Translations under genes and position numbers: made by a program | Part shown: piece after piece, positions 1 to 8,531 of the stretch | Position numbering within the stretch: position 1 is the stretch's first letter | Layout: each line of letters opens with the position of its first letter | Source: CAVQBP01 sp964448105 | GTDB lineage: Bacteria > Bacteroidota > Ignavibacteria > Ignavibacteriales > Ignavibacteriaceae | DNA length: 60,365 nt | Reading direction: 5' to 3' | Assembly: GCA_964448105.1 (NCBI GenBank) | Contig: CAYUVK010000016.1 | Coordinates: forward strand, 1 to 60,365 | Notes under the pieces: generated by a model | What the model saw: only the letters and a program-made list of their open reading frames with translations | What the model was told of the DNA's origin: nothing | The model's database searches: none

Positions 1-267
1 ATTCAATATATTATTTATGGACATACACATGAAGCCAGGCAGGATTTCTTTAAGGCAGATTTAGAAGGAAAAGTTTCAATGTATATTAATACGGGAACTT
101 ACCTGCCATTCATTCAACTGTGCAGGGACCAGAAAGGTTTTGCATTTTCACATTTAATGACCATGACTTTCTTTTATAAAGATGATGAAGATGTTTCAAA
201 TAGGAAAGGTAGCGGACCGACCTGCGAATTGTGGAGCGGCATTAGAAGGAAGTATTATATATCTTAA
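1..267 (+). CDS. Calcineurin-like metallophosphoesterase, C-terminal part (5' end outside window)
   Basis: The frame is open from base 1 to a TAA at 265-267, so this is the 3' end of a gene that starts before the window. The first codons read IQYIIYGHTHEAR. GHTH is the last metal-binding motif of calcineurin-like phosphoesterases, and the following strand with INTGTYLPF matches the family's end-of-domain pattern. The ATG at 79 lies after the motif and is internal, not the start. The substrate cannot be told from this fragment. It lies 41 bases before the patatin-like gene on the same strand, so it may be the upstream gene of the lipid-hydrolase group. Confidence 0.75.
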   Translation: MQYIIYGHTHEARQDFFKADLEGKVSMYINTGTYLPFIQLCRDQKGFAFSHLMTMTFFYKDDEDVSNRKGSGPTCELWSGIRRKYYIS

Positions 268-308
268 TCAAAATAAGTTCTTAATAAATATTTTAAAGCG
301 GGGTTTTT

Positions 309-2267
309 ATGGCTGTAACCAACCAATGGCAAAAGTTTCAGAATATTTTTGAATCCGAATTAAAGTATATCCGTAGGCGAAGAGATAATATTCTTCCCGG
401 TGATTCTTCAAATGGTAATGAAAGCACCGACGAAATCAAGCGAAGTCTTTTTGGTATAGCGCTTTCCGGGGGCGGGATCCGTTCATCTACCTTTAATATG
501 GGAATTTTGAATTTTCTCAACGAAAAAAAAATATTAAAACTGGCAGACTATATATCTTCAGTTTCAGGCGGCGGTTTTATACATAGCTATATTCAAACAA
601 AATTAAGATCAACAAATAATTTCGATGAATTATTTAAAAATAGTAATTCCATGATTTTATCCGGGGATAATGAGACAATAAAATCAAATTGCGATTACCT
701 GATCCCGGGGCATAATTTCTTACTAAAGACAGCCAATTATATAAGAGTATATGGTGCAATAATCTCAAGCTTCATAATGAATCTTATATGGCTATTTTTA
801 ATAATCTTATTTTTCTTATTAATTGCACAGTTAGCAGCCGAAAAAATAATTCTATTCTTAAATATTAATGAAATCTATGCATATTCATTGTTTATTTTTT
901 CCTTTCTTCTTTTTTATCACTATTTCTTTTTTGTTTTAAGAAATAATAAGATTTGGTCATCTAACGCATTAAATTATTTCGAAGGATTTTTTACAGTTTT
1001 TTTAATCCTTATCTGGGTCATTAAACTCGTATATGGAATACAATCCGAACAAGTATTACAGTATCTCCTAAATCTTAAGTTTTTAAATCTTAATTTATGT
1101 TTTTTCAATCATACCGGTTTTATAACAAATATTATCATTCTATTCATTCTTTTTATAGTCTCCGGATTCTTTGCCAATCCTAATATACTATCTCTGCATA
1201 GATATTATAGAGATAGAATTGCAGGAGCATTTATTAAACCATTTATCCCTGGAAATCCTAATGTCAGGTTATATGATATAGTTACTGAAAAAAGTGTTAA
1301 CCCTTATCCTTTAATAAATACATGTTTGAATTTAACGGACAGCGGAAATAAAAATATGACCGGCAGGGAAAGTTCTGATTATTTTATACTCTCTCCGAAA
1401 TTCTGCGGTTCGTCGTTCACTGATTATCTTCCAACTAAAGATGAATATGATTCGTTAACACTTTCAACTGCAGCGGCTATATCCGGTTCTGCGGTAAGTA
1501 CGTTAATGGGAAATAAAACTAATAGATTTATTTCAATTTTTCTTTATTTGTTTAATGCTGTGCTGGGTTATTGGATAAAAAATCCAAACTGGAAAAAAAT
1601 AAGTCCGTTTGATAAACTTAAAACGGATATACTAATAAAATATTTTACTTTTTGGCCCTATTATCTATGGAACGGCATGCTTGGTAAAGCTAATAATAAA
1701 AGAGGCAGAGTTAATATTTCAGACGGTGGTCATATCGAAAATTTAGGTGTATTTGAACTGCTCAGAAGGCGATGCAAATTAATTATAGCAATTGATGCAT
1801 CTGCAGATCCGGAATATAATTTTAATGATTTGGAAAACCTTATTAAAAGAACCAGAGAAAAACTTGGTTTGATAATCGAGTTCAAAGAACCTCCTGAAAA
1901 TATAATAAGACCACTTCCCTCTTTTGGATACTCAATTCAGCACTATGCCAGGGCCACGGTTAAATGTATGCCGGGTACACCCGATTTTGATCAGAAATAT
2001 GAAGGAGTATTAATTTATATTAAATCTTCACTTAAAGCTCCCTTAAAATATGAAATCAACGGAGGAGCCGAAGATAATGAAGCAATAGCTTTTAACTATA
2101 AAATAAATCATCCTTCTTTTCCGCACGAGTCTACCATAGATCAGTTTTTTGATCCTGAACAATGGGATGCTTATTATTTTTTGGGAAGATTTGTTGCCGA
2201 AGATATTTTTAAAATAACTCCGGGAAATCTTGAAGAATTTATTGGTTACTGCTCTACTAAAATTTAA
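309..2267 (+). CDS. Patatin-like phospholipase with an inserted membrane region
   Basis: The 652-residue product carries the patatin-like Ser/Asp dyad. The oxyanion loop GGGIRSS is at residues 54-60, the nucleophile region SSVSGGGF at 83-90 (serine 86, with Ser instead of Gly at the first position of GxSxG), and the catalytic Asp in SDGGHIENLG near residue 470. The family hydrolyses acyl esters of phospholipids or neutral lipids. Between the two halves, roughly residues 145-300, lie several very hydrophobic stretches that should cross or embed in the membrane, so the enzyme probably works at the inner membrane. No signal peptide is visible. The next gene, a ceramidase homologue, starts 21 bases downstream, suggesting co-transcription. 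Function as a lipase is likely; the substrate is unknown. Confidence 0.85.
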   Translation: MAVTNQWQKFQNIFESELKYIRRRRDNILPGDSSNGNESTDEIKRSLFGIALSGGGIRSSTFNMGILNFLNEKKILKLADYISSVSGGGFIHSYIQTKLRSTNNFDELFKNSNSMILSGDNETIKSNCDYLIPGHNFLLKTANYIRVYGAIISSFIMNLIWLFLIILFFLLIAQLAAEKIILFLNINEIYAYSLFIFSFLLFYHYFFFVLRNNKIWSSNALNYFEGFFTVFLILIWVIKLVYGIQSEQVLQYLLNLKFLNLNLCFFNHTGFITNIIILFILFIVSGFFANPNILSLHRYYRDRIAGAFIKPFIPGNPNVRLYDIVTEKSVNPYPLINTCLNLTDSGNKNMTGRESSDYFILSPKFCGSSFTDYLPTKDEYDSLTLSTAAAISGSAVSTLMGNKTNRFISIFLYLFNAVLGYWIKNPNWKKISPFDKLKTDILIKYFTFWPYYLWNGMLGKANNKRGRVNISDGGHIENLGVFELLRRRCKLIIAIDASADPEYNFNDLENLIKRTREKLGLIIEFKEPPENIIRPLPSFGYSIQHYARATVKCMPGTPDFDQKYEGVLIYIKSSLKAPLKYEINGGAEDNEAIAFNYKINHPSFPHESTIDQFFDPEQWDAYYFLGRFVAEDIFKITPGNLEEFIGYCSTKI

Positions 2268-2287
2268 TTAGAGAGGGAAAAATTTAT

Positions 2288-4243
2288 ATGTCGACTGCAT
2301 TTTTAATTGGGACCGGTAAATATGATATAACCGGTTCCGTTGTGGGTTCAGCCATGATGGGGATGTCAAAAATGGGTCAAGTTACCGAAGGAATCCATAC
2401 CAGGCTTTTTTCCAGAGCGTTTATTATTGGTGAGGAAAATGATATATCAAAAAGAGTTGTAATTGCAGTTGCAGATATCTGGTCATGCACAATAGCGGTA
2501 AAAAAAGAAGTAGTAAAAAGGCTCATAGACTATTTTGGAGATAAATATAAGGATGAAAATGTTCTAATTACCGGAACTCACACTCATAGCGGTGCTGGAG
2601 GATATTCATATTACCCTCTTTATATTTCTTTAACTGGCGGATTCGATAAACAAAATTTTGAATGTATTGTGAATGGAATTGTCGAATCAATAAAAATTGC
2701 TGATGGAAATCTTAAGACATGTCAAATAGAATTAAGCAAAGGACTAATAAATGATTGCGGTCAAAACCGTTCTAGTGAAGCCTATAATAATAATCCTGAA
2801 GAAGAAAAAAATAGATATAATGCTTCAACAGATAATGAAATGACATTTATAAGATTTAAAAACAATAATAAATATATAGGCTCAATAAATTGGTACCCTA
2901 TACATCCTACAAGCCTCGGAGAAAATAATAAATTCATAAGCGGAGATAATAAAGGTTTGGCATCTTATTACTTTGAATCTAATATAAATTTATCCCAAAA
3001 TACGGGAAAGGAATTTATTGCTGCATTTGCAAACTCAAATTGCGGAGATGTTTCCGGGAATGTAAAGTATGGAAAACCTCCCGAAGGTAAGGATGATTTT
3101 ATTCGCATGGTATTTTATGCTACCAAATTATATAACCAGGCCATGAGGTTAATTAAAGCAGATGCAGAAACTATAGAAGGAAAAATTAATTACTGTCACA
3201 CATATATAAATATGTCAAATATATTAATAAGTAATTCTGATTTTAAAACTTATCCTGCGGCCTTAGGTATTTCAATGCTGGGGGGCAGCAGCATCGACAG
3301 CACTTCGCAAATTCCTTTTATAAAAGAAGGATTAAAAAAAGGTGACATTATGCCGCCTATAGTTTCTGAAATTGTCCAGAAGATATTTGATGTGCTTGTC
3401 CAGGTATTAATCAATTTTGATCATCCTGATGACCTTGATAATGAATTTATAAACGGACACGGCAATAAGTTAATAGCAGTAGCTGCAGGCTTAACCAAAC
3501 CTTACCCCGTGGTTGCGGATATTTTACCTATTCAAATATTTACTATTGAAAGCATTGCAATTTTAGGTATTCCGGGGGAAATAACTACTATGGCTGGAAG
3601 AAGATTAAAAGAGCAATTGCAGACGAAATTAGCCAGAGCCGGGATAGAACATGTAATTTTATGTGGCTATTCAAATGCTTATTCCGGGTATATTACAACA
3701 AAAGAAGAATATGATATGCAGTATTATGAAGGTGCATCCACATATTATGGCCCGTACACACTTATGGCTTATCAACAAGAATTTACCCGTTTAGCCGGTT
3801 CAATAATTAATGGTTCTGCTTTGGAACAAAATATAGCTCCAATGGATCTATCCGGCTTATTCAAAGATGCCAAAATTGAAAAGTATGGTTCGGATGGAAC
3901 AGGATTGGTCTTTGTTGATGCAAATAATTCTTATAAAAAAGGAGAATCAGTTGAAGTTAAATTTATCGGCACCCATCCTTTTAATGATCCGAGAACAAAC
4001 GATACTTTTTTAAAAATTGAAAAAAAAGAGAATGAAAATTGGAAGACAGTTTTTACCGATAATGATCCATATACTTTCTTTCATTGGGAAGCAGGCTTTA
4101 TAAGCTCATCAATCCTAAGTATAAAGTGGCAAACATACCAGGATACAGAGGCAGGAGAATATCGAATTAGTTATTTTGGAAACAAAAAGGATTTTTCACA
4201 GGTAGTAGGCAGATCGAAAGTTTTTCAAATAATTGATAATTAA
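2288..4243 (+). CDS. Neutral ceramidase-family amidase
   Basis: The 651-residue product has the length and order of neutral/alkaline ceramidases, which hydrolyse the amide bond of ceramide to sphingosine and fatty acid. The N-terminus GTGKYDITG is the family's opening strand. GTHTHSGAGGY near residues 95-105 holds zinc-ligand histidines, NCGDVSGN near 252-259 corresponds to the nucleophile loop (usually NxGDxSPN), and the last roughly 150 residues form the usual beta-sandwich tail. No signal peptide is visible, unlike secreted bacterial ceramidases, so it may act in the cell. Proline of the nucleophile loop is replaced by glycine. It follows the patatin-like gene closely, which points to joint turnover of acyl and sphingoid lipids; that link is inference. 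Confidence 0.87.
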   Translation: MSTAFLIGTGKYDITGSVVGSAMMGMSKMGQVTEGIHTRLFSRAFIIGEENDISKRVVIAVADIWSCTIAVKKEVVKRLIDYFGDKYKDENVLITGTHTHSGAGGYSYYPLYISLTGGFDKQNFECIVNGIVESIKIADGNLKTCQIELSKGLINDCGQNRSSEAYNNNPEEEKNRYNASTDNEMTFIRFKNNNKYIGSINWYPIHPTSLGENNKFISGDNKGLASYYFESNINLSQNTGKEFIAAFANSNCGDVSGNVKYGKPPEGKDDFIRMVFYATKLYNQAMRLIKADAETIEGKINYCHTYINMSNILISNSDFKTYPAALGISMLGGSSIDSTSQIPFIKEGLKKGDIMPPIVSEIVQKIFDVLVQVLINFDHPDDLDNEFINGHGNKLIAVAAGLTKPYPVVADILPIQIFTIESIAILGIPGEITTMAGRRLKEQLQTKLARAGIEHVILCGYSNAYSGYITTKEEYDMQYYEGASTYYGPYTLMAYQQEFTRLAGSIINGSALEQNIAPMDLSGLFKDAKIEKYGSDGTGLVFVDANNSYKKGESVEVKFIGTHPFNDPRTNDTFLKIEKKENENWKTVFTDNDPYTFFHWEAGFISSSILSIKWQTYQDTEAGEYRISYFGNKKDFSQVVGRSKVFQIIDN

Positions 4244-4284
4244 AATTCTATAATTAATTCTATATATTACGTAGGAGAAAAAAA

Positions 4285-5034
4285 ATGAAATCCTTAAACA
4301 AAATCTTTATAATAGTGTTACTTGTCCTAATATCGAGAACTGTTTATTCTCAAAACGGTGAAATGTTCTCGCCTTCATCAACAAATATAGTCCAGCATGC
4401 TTTTTATTCGTTGATGTACGACGAACAACACGAGCAGCCTTACTGGGTGAATTATATGCTTTGCCGTAACCGGTTGAATGGTCCATTCTCTAGAACAAAT
4501 GATTATAGAGTGGATCCGGAAGTCACAACCGGTTCAGCCACCCCTGCTGATTATACAAATAGCGGGTACGATCAGGGCCATTTGGCTCCGGCTGAAGATT
4601 TTTCTTTTGATTCGACTGCAGAAGAAGAAAGCTTTTATATGAGCAATATGAGTCCTCAGCTTGGATCTTGCAACCGTGGTATTTGGAAAAGATTAGAAAA
4701 TGAAGTTCGCAGATGGGCAGAAAAATATGATACGATATATATAACAGCAGGTCCAATTTTAACAGATAGTTTAATTACAATTGGTCAAGACCATGTTTCA
4801 GTTCCTAATTTTTTTTATAAAGTTATCCTTAATAAATCTGGAAATATTTATAAAGGGATAGGATTTATAATTCCAAATAAGAAAGAGCAGACTAAAATCA
4901 AAAATTTTCTGGTTCCAATAAGATTTATTGAATCAATAACTTCTATAGACTTTTTCCCAGAATTACCGGATTCAATAGAAAATAATATTGAAGAAAACCT
5001 TAATACATCTCAATGGGAATTTCACGATAATTGA
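4285..5034 (+). CDS. Secreted DNA/RNA non-specific endonuclease (NucA/EndoG type)
   Basis: The 249-residue product starts with a clear signal peptide (residues 1-22, ending VYSQ) and continues as a beta-beta-alpha-metal nuclease. The active-site box is YDQGHLAPAEDF near residue 94; the family usually reads DRGH, and the histidine is the general base. MSNMSPQ about 25 residues later and the following N/E helix (LENEVRRWA) supply the Mg-binding Asn and Glu. The enzyme is expected outside the inner membrane, degrading nucleic acid without sequence preference. A good ribosome site (TAGGAG) precedes the ATG. It ends the 0.3-5 kb plus-strand group, but the 41-base spacing does not prove an operon. 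Confidence 0.88.
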   Translation: MKSLNKIFIIVLLVLISRTVYSQNGEMFSPSSTNIVQHAFYSLMYDEQHEQPYWVNYMLCRNRLNGPFSRTNDYRVDPEVTTGSATPADYTNSGYDQGHLAPAEDFSFDSTAEEESFYMSNMSPQLGSCNRGIWKRLENEVRRWAEKYDTIYITAGPILTDSLITIGQDHVSVPNFFYKVILNKSGNIYKGIGFIIPNKKEQTKIKNFLVPIRFIESITSIDFFPELPDSIENNIEENLNTSQWEFHDN

Positions 5035-5205
5035 AATTGTATAAGGCTTTTCTATTTCTATTAATTGAAGATATTTATTTAATAATTCTTATTTATATTT
5101 TGGGAACAACGAACATTCAAACATTTTTTACAAAACCAAAGAAAGTATGCTGAATAGTTGAACATATCATAATTTGTTTAACAATAAAATATATATGTTC
5201 TTTTT

Positions 5206-5409
5206 TTAATCAGTTTGATACTTCTTAATATCATTTACTTTAATTTTCCTTCGATTTATTAAGAAAGCAGTGTTAAGGACTAAAGCCAGACCGGTTAGTA
5301 CTCCAATAATAAATGAAACAATCTCATTTTCTTTTACAAAATGATTTAGTAGAATACTAACAGCTAAAGAAATTTGTCCCACAACGAGGAAAATATTATT
5401 GTTTTTCAT
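5206..5409 (-). CDS. Small two-helix membrane protein, unknown
   Basis: This short gene encodes about 67 residues with two hydrophobic helices (roughly residues 6-22 and 31-53 of the product) and a basic, polar tail (NRRKIKVNDIKK). I chose the ATG at 5409 because GAAGAGG lies about 10 bases upstream; the in-frame ATG at 5418 would leave no spacing. I do not recognise a family. The downstream sense-strand context is an unrelated nuclease on the other strand, so the gene is probably transcribed alone or at the end of the run starting near 5877. Confidence 0.45.
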   Translation of the reverse strand: MKNNNIFLVVGQISLAVSILLNHFVKENEIVSFIIGVLTGLALVLNTAFLINRRKIKVNDIKKYQTD

Positions 5410-5445
5410 ATTCTCCATCCTCTTCGATAAAATTTAATTATTACT

Positions 5446-5877
5446 TCATACTCCAAATTGTTTTAAATGATGATTTAAATGAGAATCCATTAAATTTTCC
5501 CACCGCTGTCTGTTTAAAAAGCCAAAGTAAGGATGTACGGCATATTTAAAATCATCGGAAAGCCCTGCAAACCTGGTAATATATTTTTTTAGTGCTTCTT
5601 TATCTTCCTGTAAACCTACGGGTTTCGTCCCCTCTCCCCTAACCTGGTCAAATCCTTTTGGTGCCGGTGCGGTCTTCCCTGAACGGGCTAATGCAATTAT
5701 TTCGTCCGGGTTTACTTTGCCGTATTCTTCAGCTTTTTTCTCACCGATTGCCATTCGAAATGCATCGGTGCAATGACAAATCATTTGATTAACATTCATT
5801 TGTCCGAATGAAGGTTTATGAAAAGGTGTTAATTTATTAATGCGAGAAAAGAATGATTCAACTTTTTCTTTTGTCAT
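5446..5877 (-). CDS. DUF1569 (DinB-like) domain protein
   Basis: About 143 residues. The order HCTDAFRMA near residue 35 and HPYFGFLNRQRW with a terminal HLNHHLKQFG is the pattern I associate with DUF1569, a small helical-bundle family related to DinB/YfiT-like proteins. The three groups of histidines could bind a metal as in DinB relatives, but no activity is established. I set the start at the ATG at 5877, which has GGAGAG five bases upstream; the upstream TTG at 5889 would put that ribosome site inside the gene. It lies 25 bases downstream of the DsrE-like gene on the same strand and may share its transcript. Confidence 0.7.
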   Translation of the reverse strand: MTKEKVESFFSRINKLTPFHKPSFGQMNVNQMICHCTDAFRMAIGEKKAEEYGKVNPDEIIALARSGKTAPAPKGFDQVRGEGTKPVGLQEDKEALKKYITRFAGLSDDFKYAVHPYFGFLNRQRWENLMDSHLNHHLKQFGV

Positions 5878-5902
5878 TAGTCTCTCCAATTAATATCATC
5901 CA

Positions 5903-6379
5903 TTAAATTGAAAGGATAAACCAGCCCTCTTTCTGCAAATCGGCAAGCATCTGTCCTGTGTACATTACAGTGACACCAAGCTTAGTGAGTTTATCGGAGA
6001 TGCCATAAAGATCGGCACAACCTTTACATGCATACAATTCAACACCGGCATTCTTGAGTTCGTTTAAATATTTCTGCAGTTCCATATCTTCAGTTAAAAG
6101 TTTCCCTGAAGGTCCCCAGATTAATAATCTTACATTATTCATCCACGAATATTTTTTACAATTAAGTGCATACATAAACACCATTTTCAGAGCAACTTCA
6201 CGATCCCCGCTTGTCCACAAAATCAATTGCTGACTTTTTTCGACGGAAGTTTCCGAATTCATTTTAATAGGAGGATTGATTCCCTTTGCAGAATCCATAC
6301 CTGTTCCGGTGAGCGGAGTTTGTGCATTTACAACAAGTACAAACCCTGCTAAAATTATTAATGTTGCAATGATTTTCAT
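5903..6379 (-). CDS. Exported DsrE-like protein
   Basis: The 158-residue product begins with a signal peptide (residues 1-19, ending VVNAQ), so it should be periplasmic. The rest matches the DsrE/DsrF-like fold: a first strand with LILWTSGDREVALKM, a middle region LIWGPSGKLL, and a cysteine-bearing segment LYACKGCADLYG followed by a GWFILSI end. In cytoplasmic DsrE proteins cysteines carry sulfur; here the CxxC pair might do similar thiol chemistry outside the inner membrane, which is inference. A GGGAGA-like ribosome site lies before the ATG. The DUF1569 gene follows on the same strand. Confidence 0.68.
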   Translation of the reverse strand: MKIIATLIILAGFVLVVNAQTPLTGTGMDSAKGINPPIKMNSETSVEKSQQLILWTSGDREVALKMVFMYALNCKKYSWMNNVRLLIWGPSGKLLTEDMELQKYLNELKNAGVELYACKGCADLYGISDKLTKLGVTVMYTGQMLADLQKEGWFILSI

Positions 6380-6478
6380 TTCTGTCTCCCTTTCTTTATT
6401 TTTTTAATAATGAAGTTAATCTTATAGGTTTAATGTTTGTTCTGTCAATCAATGTTTTTATACAAGCCTAATGATAAG

Positions 6479-6886
6479 CTATTTCAAGAAACCATATTTC
6501 TTAATATGTTTATATGCAAGATATCCCACTGCTCCAAGTTGAGCCATTCCCAAAACATACCTCACCGGATTAAATTTTGAATCCTTAAGATACTTCATGT
6601 ATAGGAATTTTGAAATATTGCCATATGATCCTTCATTATATGATTCTGCACCGGTGTTCGAAATTGTTGTTGAGGTCCATAACCAAATTGTGTTGTGATC
6701 ATTGTTAACAGGGATCTTTGTATCAATAGAGTTAAGCTTTAGATAAAGTTCAAATTCATCTAGCTTGAAAGGAATTTTTTCCATGGCATTTAAGGAAGAA
6801 TTTTGTAGCAAGGTTGAATCCTGAATTTCAACTTGTGCAAAAATGATTGAATTAAATATTAAAACAAATAATAGAACTTTCATCAT
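6479..6886 (-). CDS. Exported protein of unknown function with C-terminal hydrophobic helix
   Basis: The 135-residue product has a signal peptide (residues 1-17, ending IIFAQ). The mature part is polar, and one moderately hydrophobic helix with Gly/Ala (LGMAQLGAVGYLAY, near residue 112) is followed by a basic end (KHIKKYGFLK). I do not recognise a family. The two adjacent methionines at the start are equivalent choices. It shares direction with its neighbours but is separated by about 100 bases on the downstream side, so an operon is uncertain. Confidence 0.55.
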   Translation of the reverse strand: MMKVLLFVLIFNSIIFAQVEIQDSTLLQNSSLNAMEKIPFKLDEFELYLKLNSIDTKIPVNNDHNTIWLWTSTTISNTGAESYNEGSYGNISKFLYMKYLKDSKFNPVRYVLGMAQLGAVGYLAYKHIKKYGFLK

Positions 6887-6923
6887 ATTTATATTTACTT
6901 TAATGATTAATTAAATGGAAATA

Positions 6924-7349
6924 TTATCCCCCGATTGTTCTCTTATTAGCTTTTCTTCCGCAAGAATAACAATATCCTTTATGAACACAAATAGTGCCTC
7001 CGCACCGGCAGGTCCATTTCTCTTCTTCACTTATTAAAAATTCTTTAATGCCTGATTTCTTTATTTGCATAAGATTATCTATAGGGCTCATGTTGTATTT
7101 AACCCGGTATCTTTTATCCAAATGCTCCAGAACATTGCAAGGAAAGTCTTTACATTTAAAACAGAATTTTACTTTACTCTTTTGAAAGTTTAAACAAGTT
7201 TTAATTTTACATTTAATACGGGTAATTGGTTTATCGGCGTCAACTCCCCTGCAGCCCGGACACTTATTTTTCTCCCTTAAATAAGCCATACAGATACTGC
7301 AGTTTATTCCGCATGGGGCAATAAGAGAATATTTATTTAATACCTGCAT
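6924..7349 (-). CDS. DUF3795 cysteine-rich protein
   Basis: The 141-residue product is dominated by cysteine pairs: CGINCSICMAYL near residue 13, CPGCRG near 31, CKIKTC, CFKCKDFPC near 61, and at the end CRCGGTICVHKGYCYSCG. This spacing is typical of DUF3795 proteins, which are predicted to bind zinc or an iron-sulfur cluster; their role is not known. The C-terminal knuckle resembles a zinc ribbon. No signal peptide is present, so it is cytoplasmic. The gene ends 37 bases before the next exported-protein gene on the same strand. Confidence 0.72.
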   Translation of the reverse strand: MQVLNKYSLIAPCGINCSICMAYLREKNKCPGCRGVDADKPITRIKCKIKTCLNFQKSKVKFCFKCKDFPCNVLEHLDKRYRVKYNMSPIDNLMQIKKSGIKEFLISEEEKWTCRCGGTICVHKGYCYSCGRKANKRTIGG

Positions 7350-7419
7350 TTTTTCTTACTTATTATTTAGTAAGACTAATTACAAAGATAATAATGTCTA
7401 TAATAAATATGTTATCGGT

Positions 7420-7515
7420 TTATATTTCTTGAAAACCGGTGTCTTTATCTTTTATTTTTGTTTGAATATGGAACAGTAAACCAAGCAAAAAAAGAATAAC
7501 AAATATTTGTTCCAT
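7420..7515 (-). CDS. Possible 31-residue single-helix membrane peptide
   Basis: A short open frame encodes MEQIFVILFLLGLLFH followed by a basic/polar end (IQTKIKDKDTGFQEI). It has an AAAGG ribosome site 8 bases before its ATG, which is good for this region. One hydrophobic helix would span the membrane with the charged tail outside the bilayer. No family is recognised, and small AT-rich frames of this size arise by chance, so this is a suggestion only. Confidence 0.3.
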   Translation of the reverse strand: MEQIFVILFLLGLLFHIQTKIKDKDTGFQEI

Positions 7516-7636
7516 TTAATTTACCTTTATCTATCCAAATTGTTAAAAATTATTTCCTCTAACTCAATAATGAATTCCAATTTTTTTAACCTTGTAATAG
7601 TGTATATTACCTCATGTTAACCTTCTTTTATTCAGA

Positions 7637-7840
7637 TCAAAACAACCAATCTAAACCCACAAGAAAATTATTCATATACATACTTGTTGAAAGTAAATCA
7701 GGCGGTTTATCGGATGAACTATATCCAAACATAAATGTAGTATGAAAATTAAATCTTTCACTAATAGGAGTCCGATATTCAATCTCAGTTAGAAGAACAA
7801 GATTATCCCATAAAAATTCCGGTTTACCGCCGCTCAGCAC
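7637..7840 (-). pseudogene. Fragment resembling the end of an outer-membrane beta-barrel
   Basis: The frame reads about 67 residues ending in FLVGLDWLF, with alternating aromatic strands (LVLLTEIEYRTPI, FNFHTTFMFGYS) and a terminal phenylalanine, as in outer-membrane barrels. It has no ATG: the frame opens after a TAG just inside the upstream lipoprotein gene, and the earliest usable start is a GTG at 7840. The simplest reading is the 3' remnant of a larger barrel gene whose 5' part is lost. A genuine small protein cannot be excluded. Confidence 0.35.
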
Positions 7841-7847
7841 CTTATTG

Positions 7848-8531
7848 TTATAAACCTGCTTTAATTTGTCCTAATCCTGAAATTGAAGATTTTACAATTC
7901 CCGGATTTCCATAATAAATTACGTTACCGACACCCGTTACATAAGCATCCAGTTCATTGGTAACATATACAATACAACTTCCGGCACCATTAACAACAGT
8001 ATTACAATTCTCTACGGTAAATTCTTTTGCATTAATATTCCCGGCACCATTTATAAGAGTGTTTAGATATTTTCCATTTCCATTCAGAATAATGCTGCCC
8101 GCCCCATTAATAGAGCAATATAAATCATTATCAAAGATTGGCTGTTGACATTCAACGTCTCCGGCACCTTCAATCGAAATATTATCTATTGTTTTAAGTG
8201 ATACGTAAACCCTAAGTGTAACATTAGAATAGCTGCCGTCAGGCAAACCAACCTGAAGCAAACCATTTTCCTTTCGGGTTATCACAAGACCTATAACATT
8301 ATCATCAGCTTCAACCAATATTGATTGTTCATCTGCCTGTGTCAAATATACTTTCCCAATATTAAGCAAGGATATACCGGAACAATCATCTAAGTTTCTT
8401 GTTTCAGTAACTATTTTTCCGGAACCATTTATATGATTATTAGGTTCGTTTATATTGTCTGAGTCTTGACATCCTAAGAAAATCCCCACTATTAAAAAAA
8501 ATAATATTATTCCTATAAATCTATTTTTCAT
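7848..8531 (-). CDS. Head-GIN (DUF2807) lipoprotein
   Basis: The 227-residue product has a lipoprotein signal (hydrophobic residues 7-19, lipobox FLGC with the lipidated Cys at 21). The N-terminal GSGKIVTETRNL motif and the following right-handed beta-solenoid with repeated INGAGS/INGAGN/VNGAGS turns are diagnostic of head-GIN domain proteins, common in Bacteroidota. Such proteins are thought to sit in the outer membrane or periplasm as putative auto-transporter-like adhesive or sensing solenoids; no activity is known. The gene ends 7 bases before the barrel-like fragment, so the two may once have been one transcription unit. Confidence 0.82.
   Translation of the reverse strand: MKNRFIGIILFFLIVGIFLGCQDSDNINEPNNHINGSGKIVTETRNLDDCSGISLLNIGKVYLTQADEQSILVEADDNVIGLVITRKENGLLQVGLPDGSYSNVTLRVYVSLKTIDNISIEGAGDVECQQPIFDNDLYCSINGAGSIILNGNGKYLNTLINGAGNINAKEFTVENCNTVVNGAGSCIVYVTNELDAYVTGVGNVIYYGNPGIVKSSISGLGQIKAGL

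Noticed and set aside
4523..4756. Minus-strand frame opposite the nuclease gene
   Set aside because: It is the antisense shadow of a gene with clear motifs. The same holds for the other opposite-strand frames under the ilv, leu, M16, helicase and coiled-coil genes.
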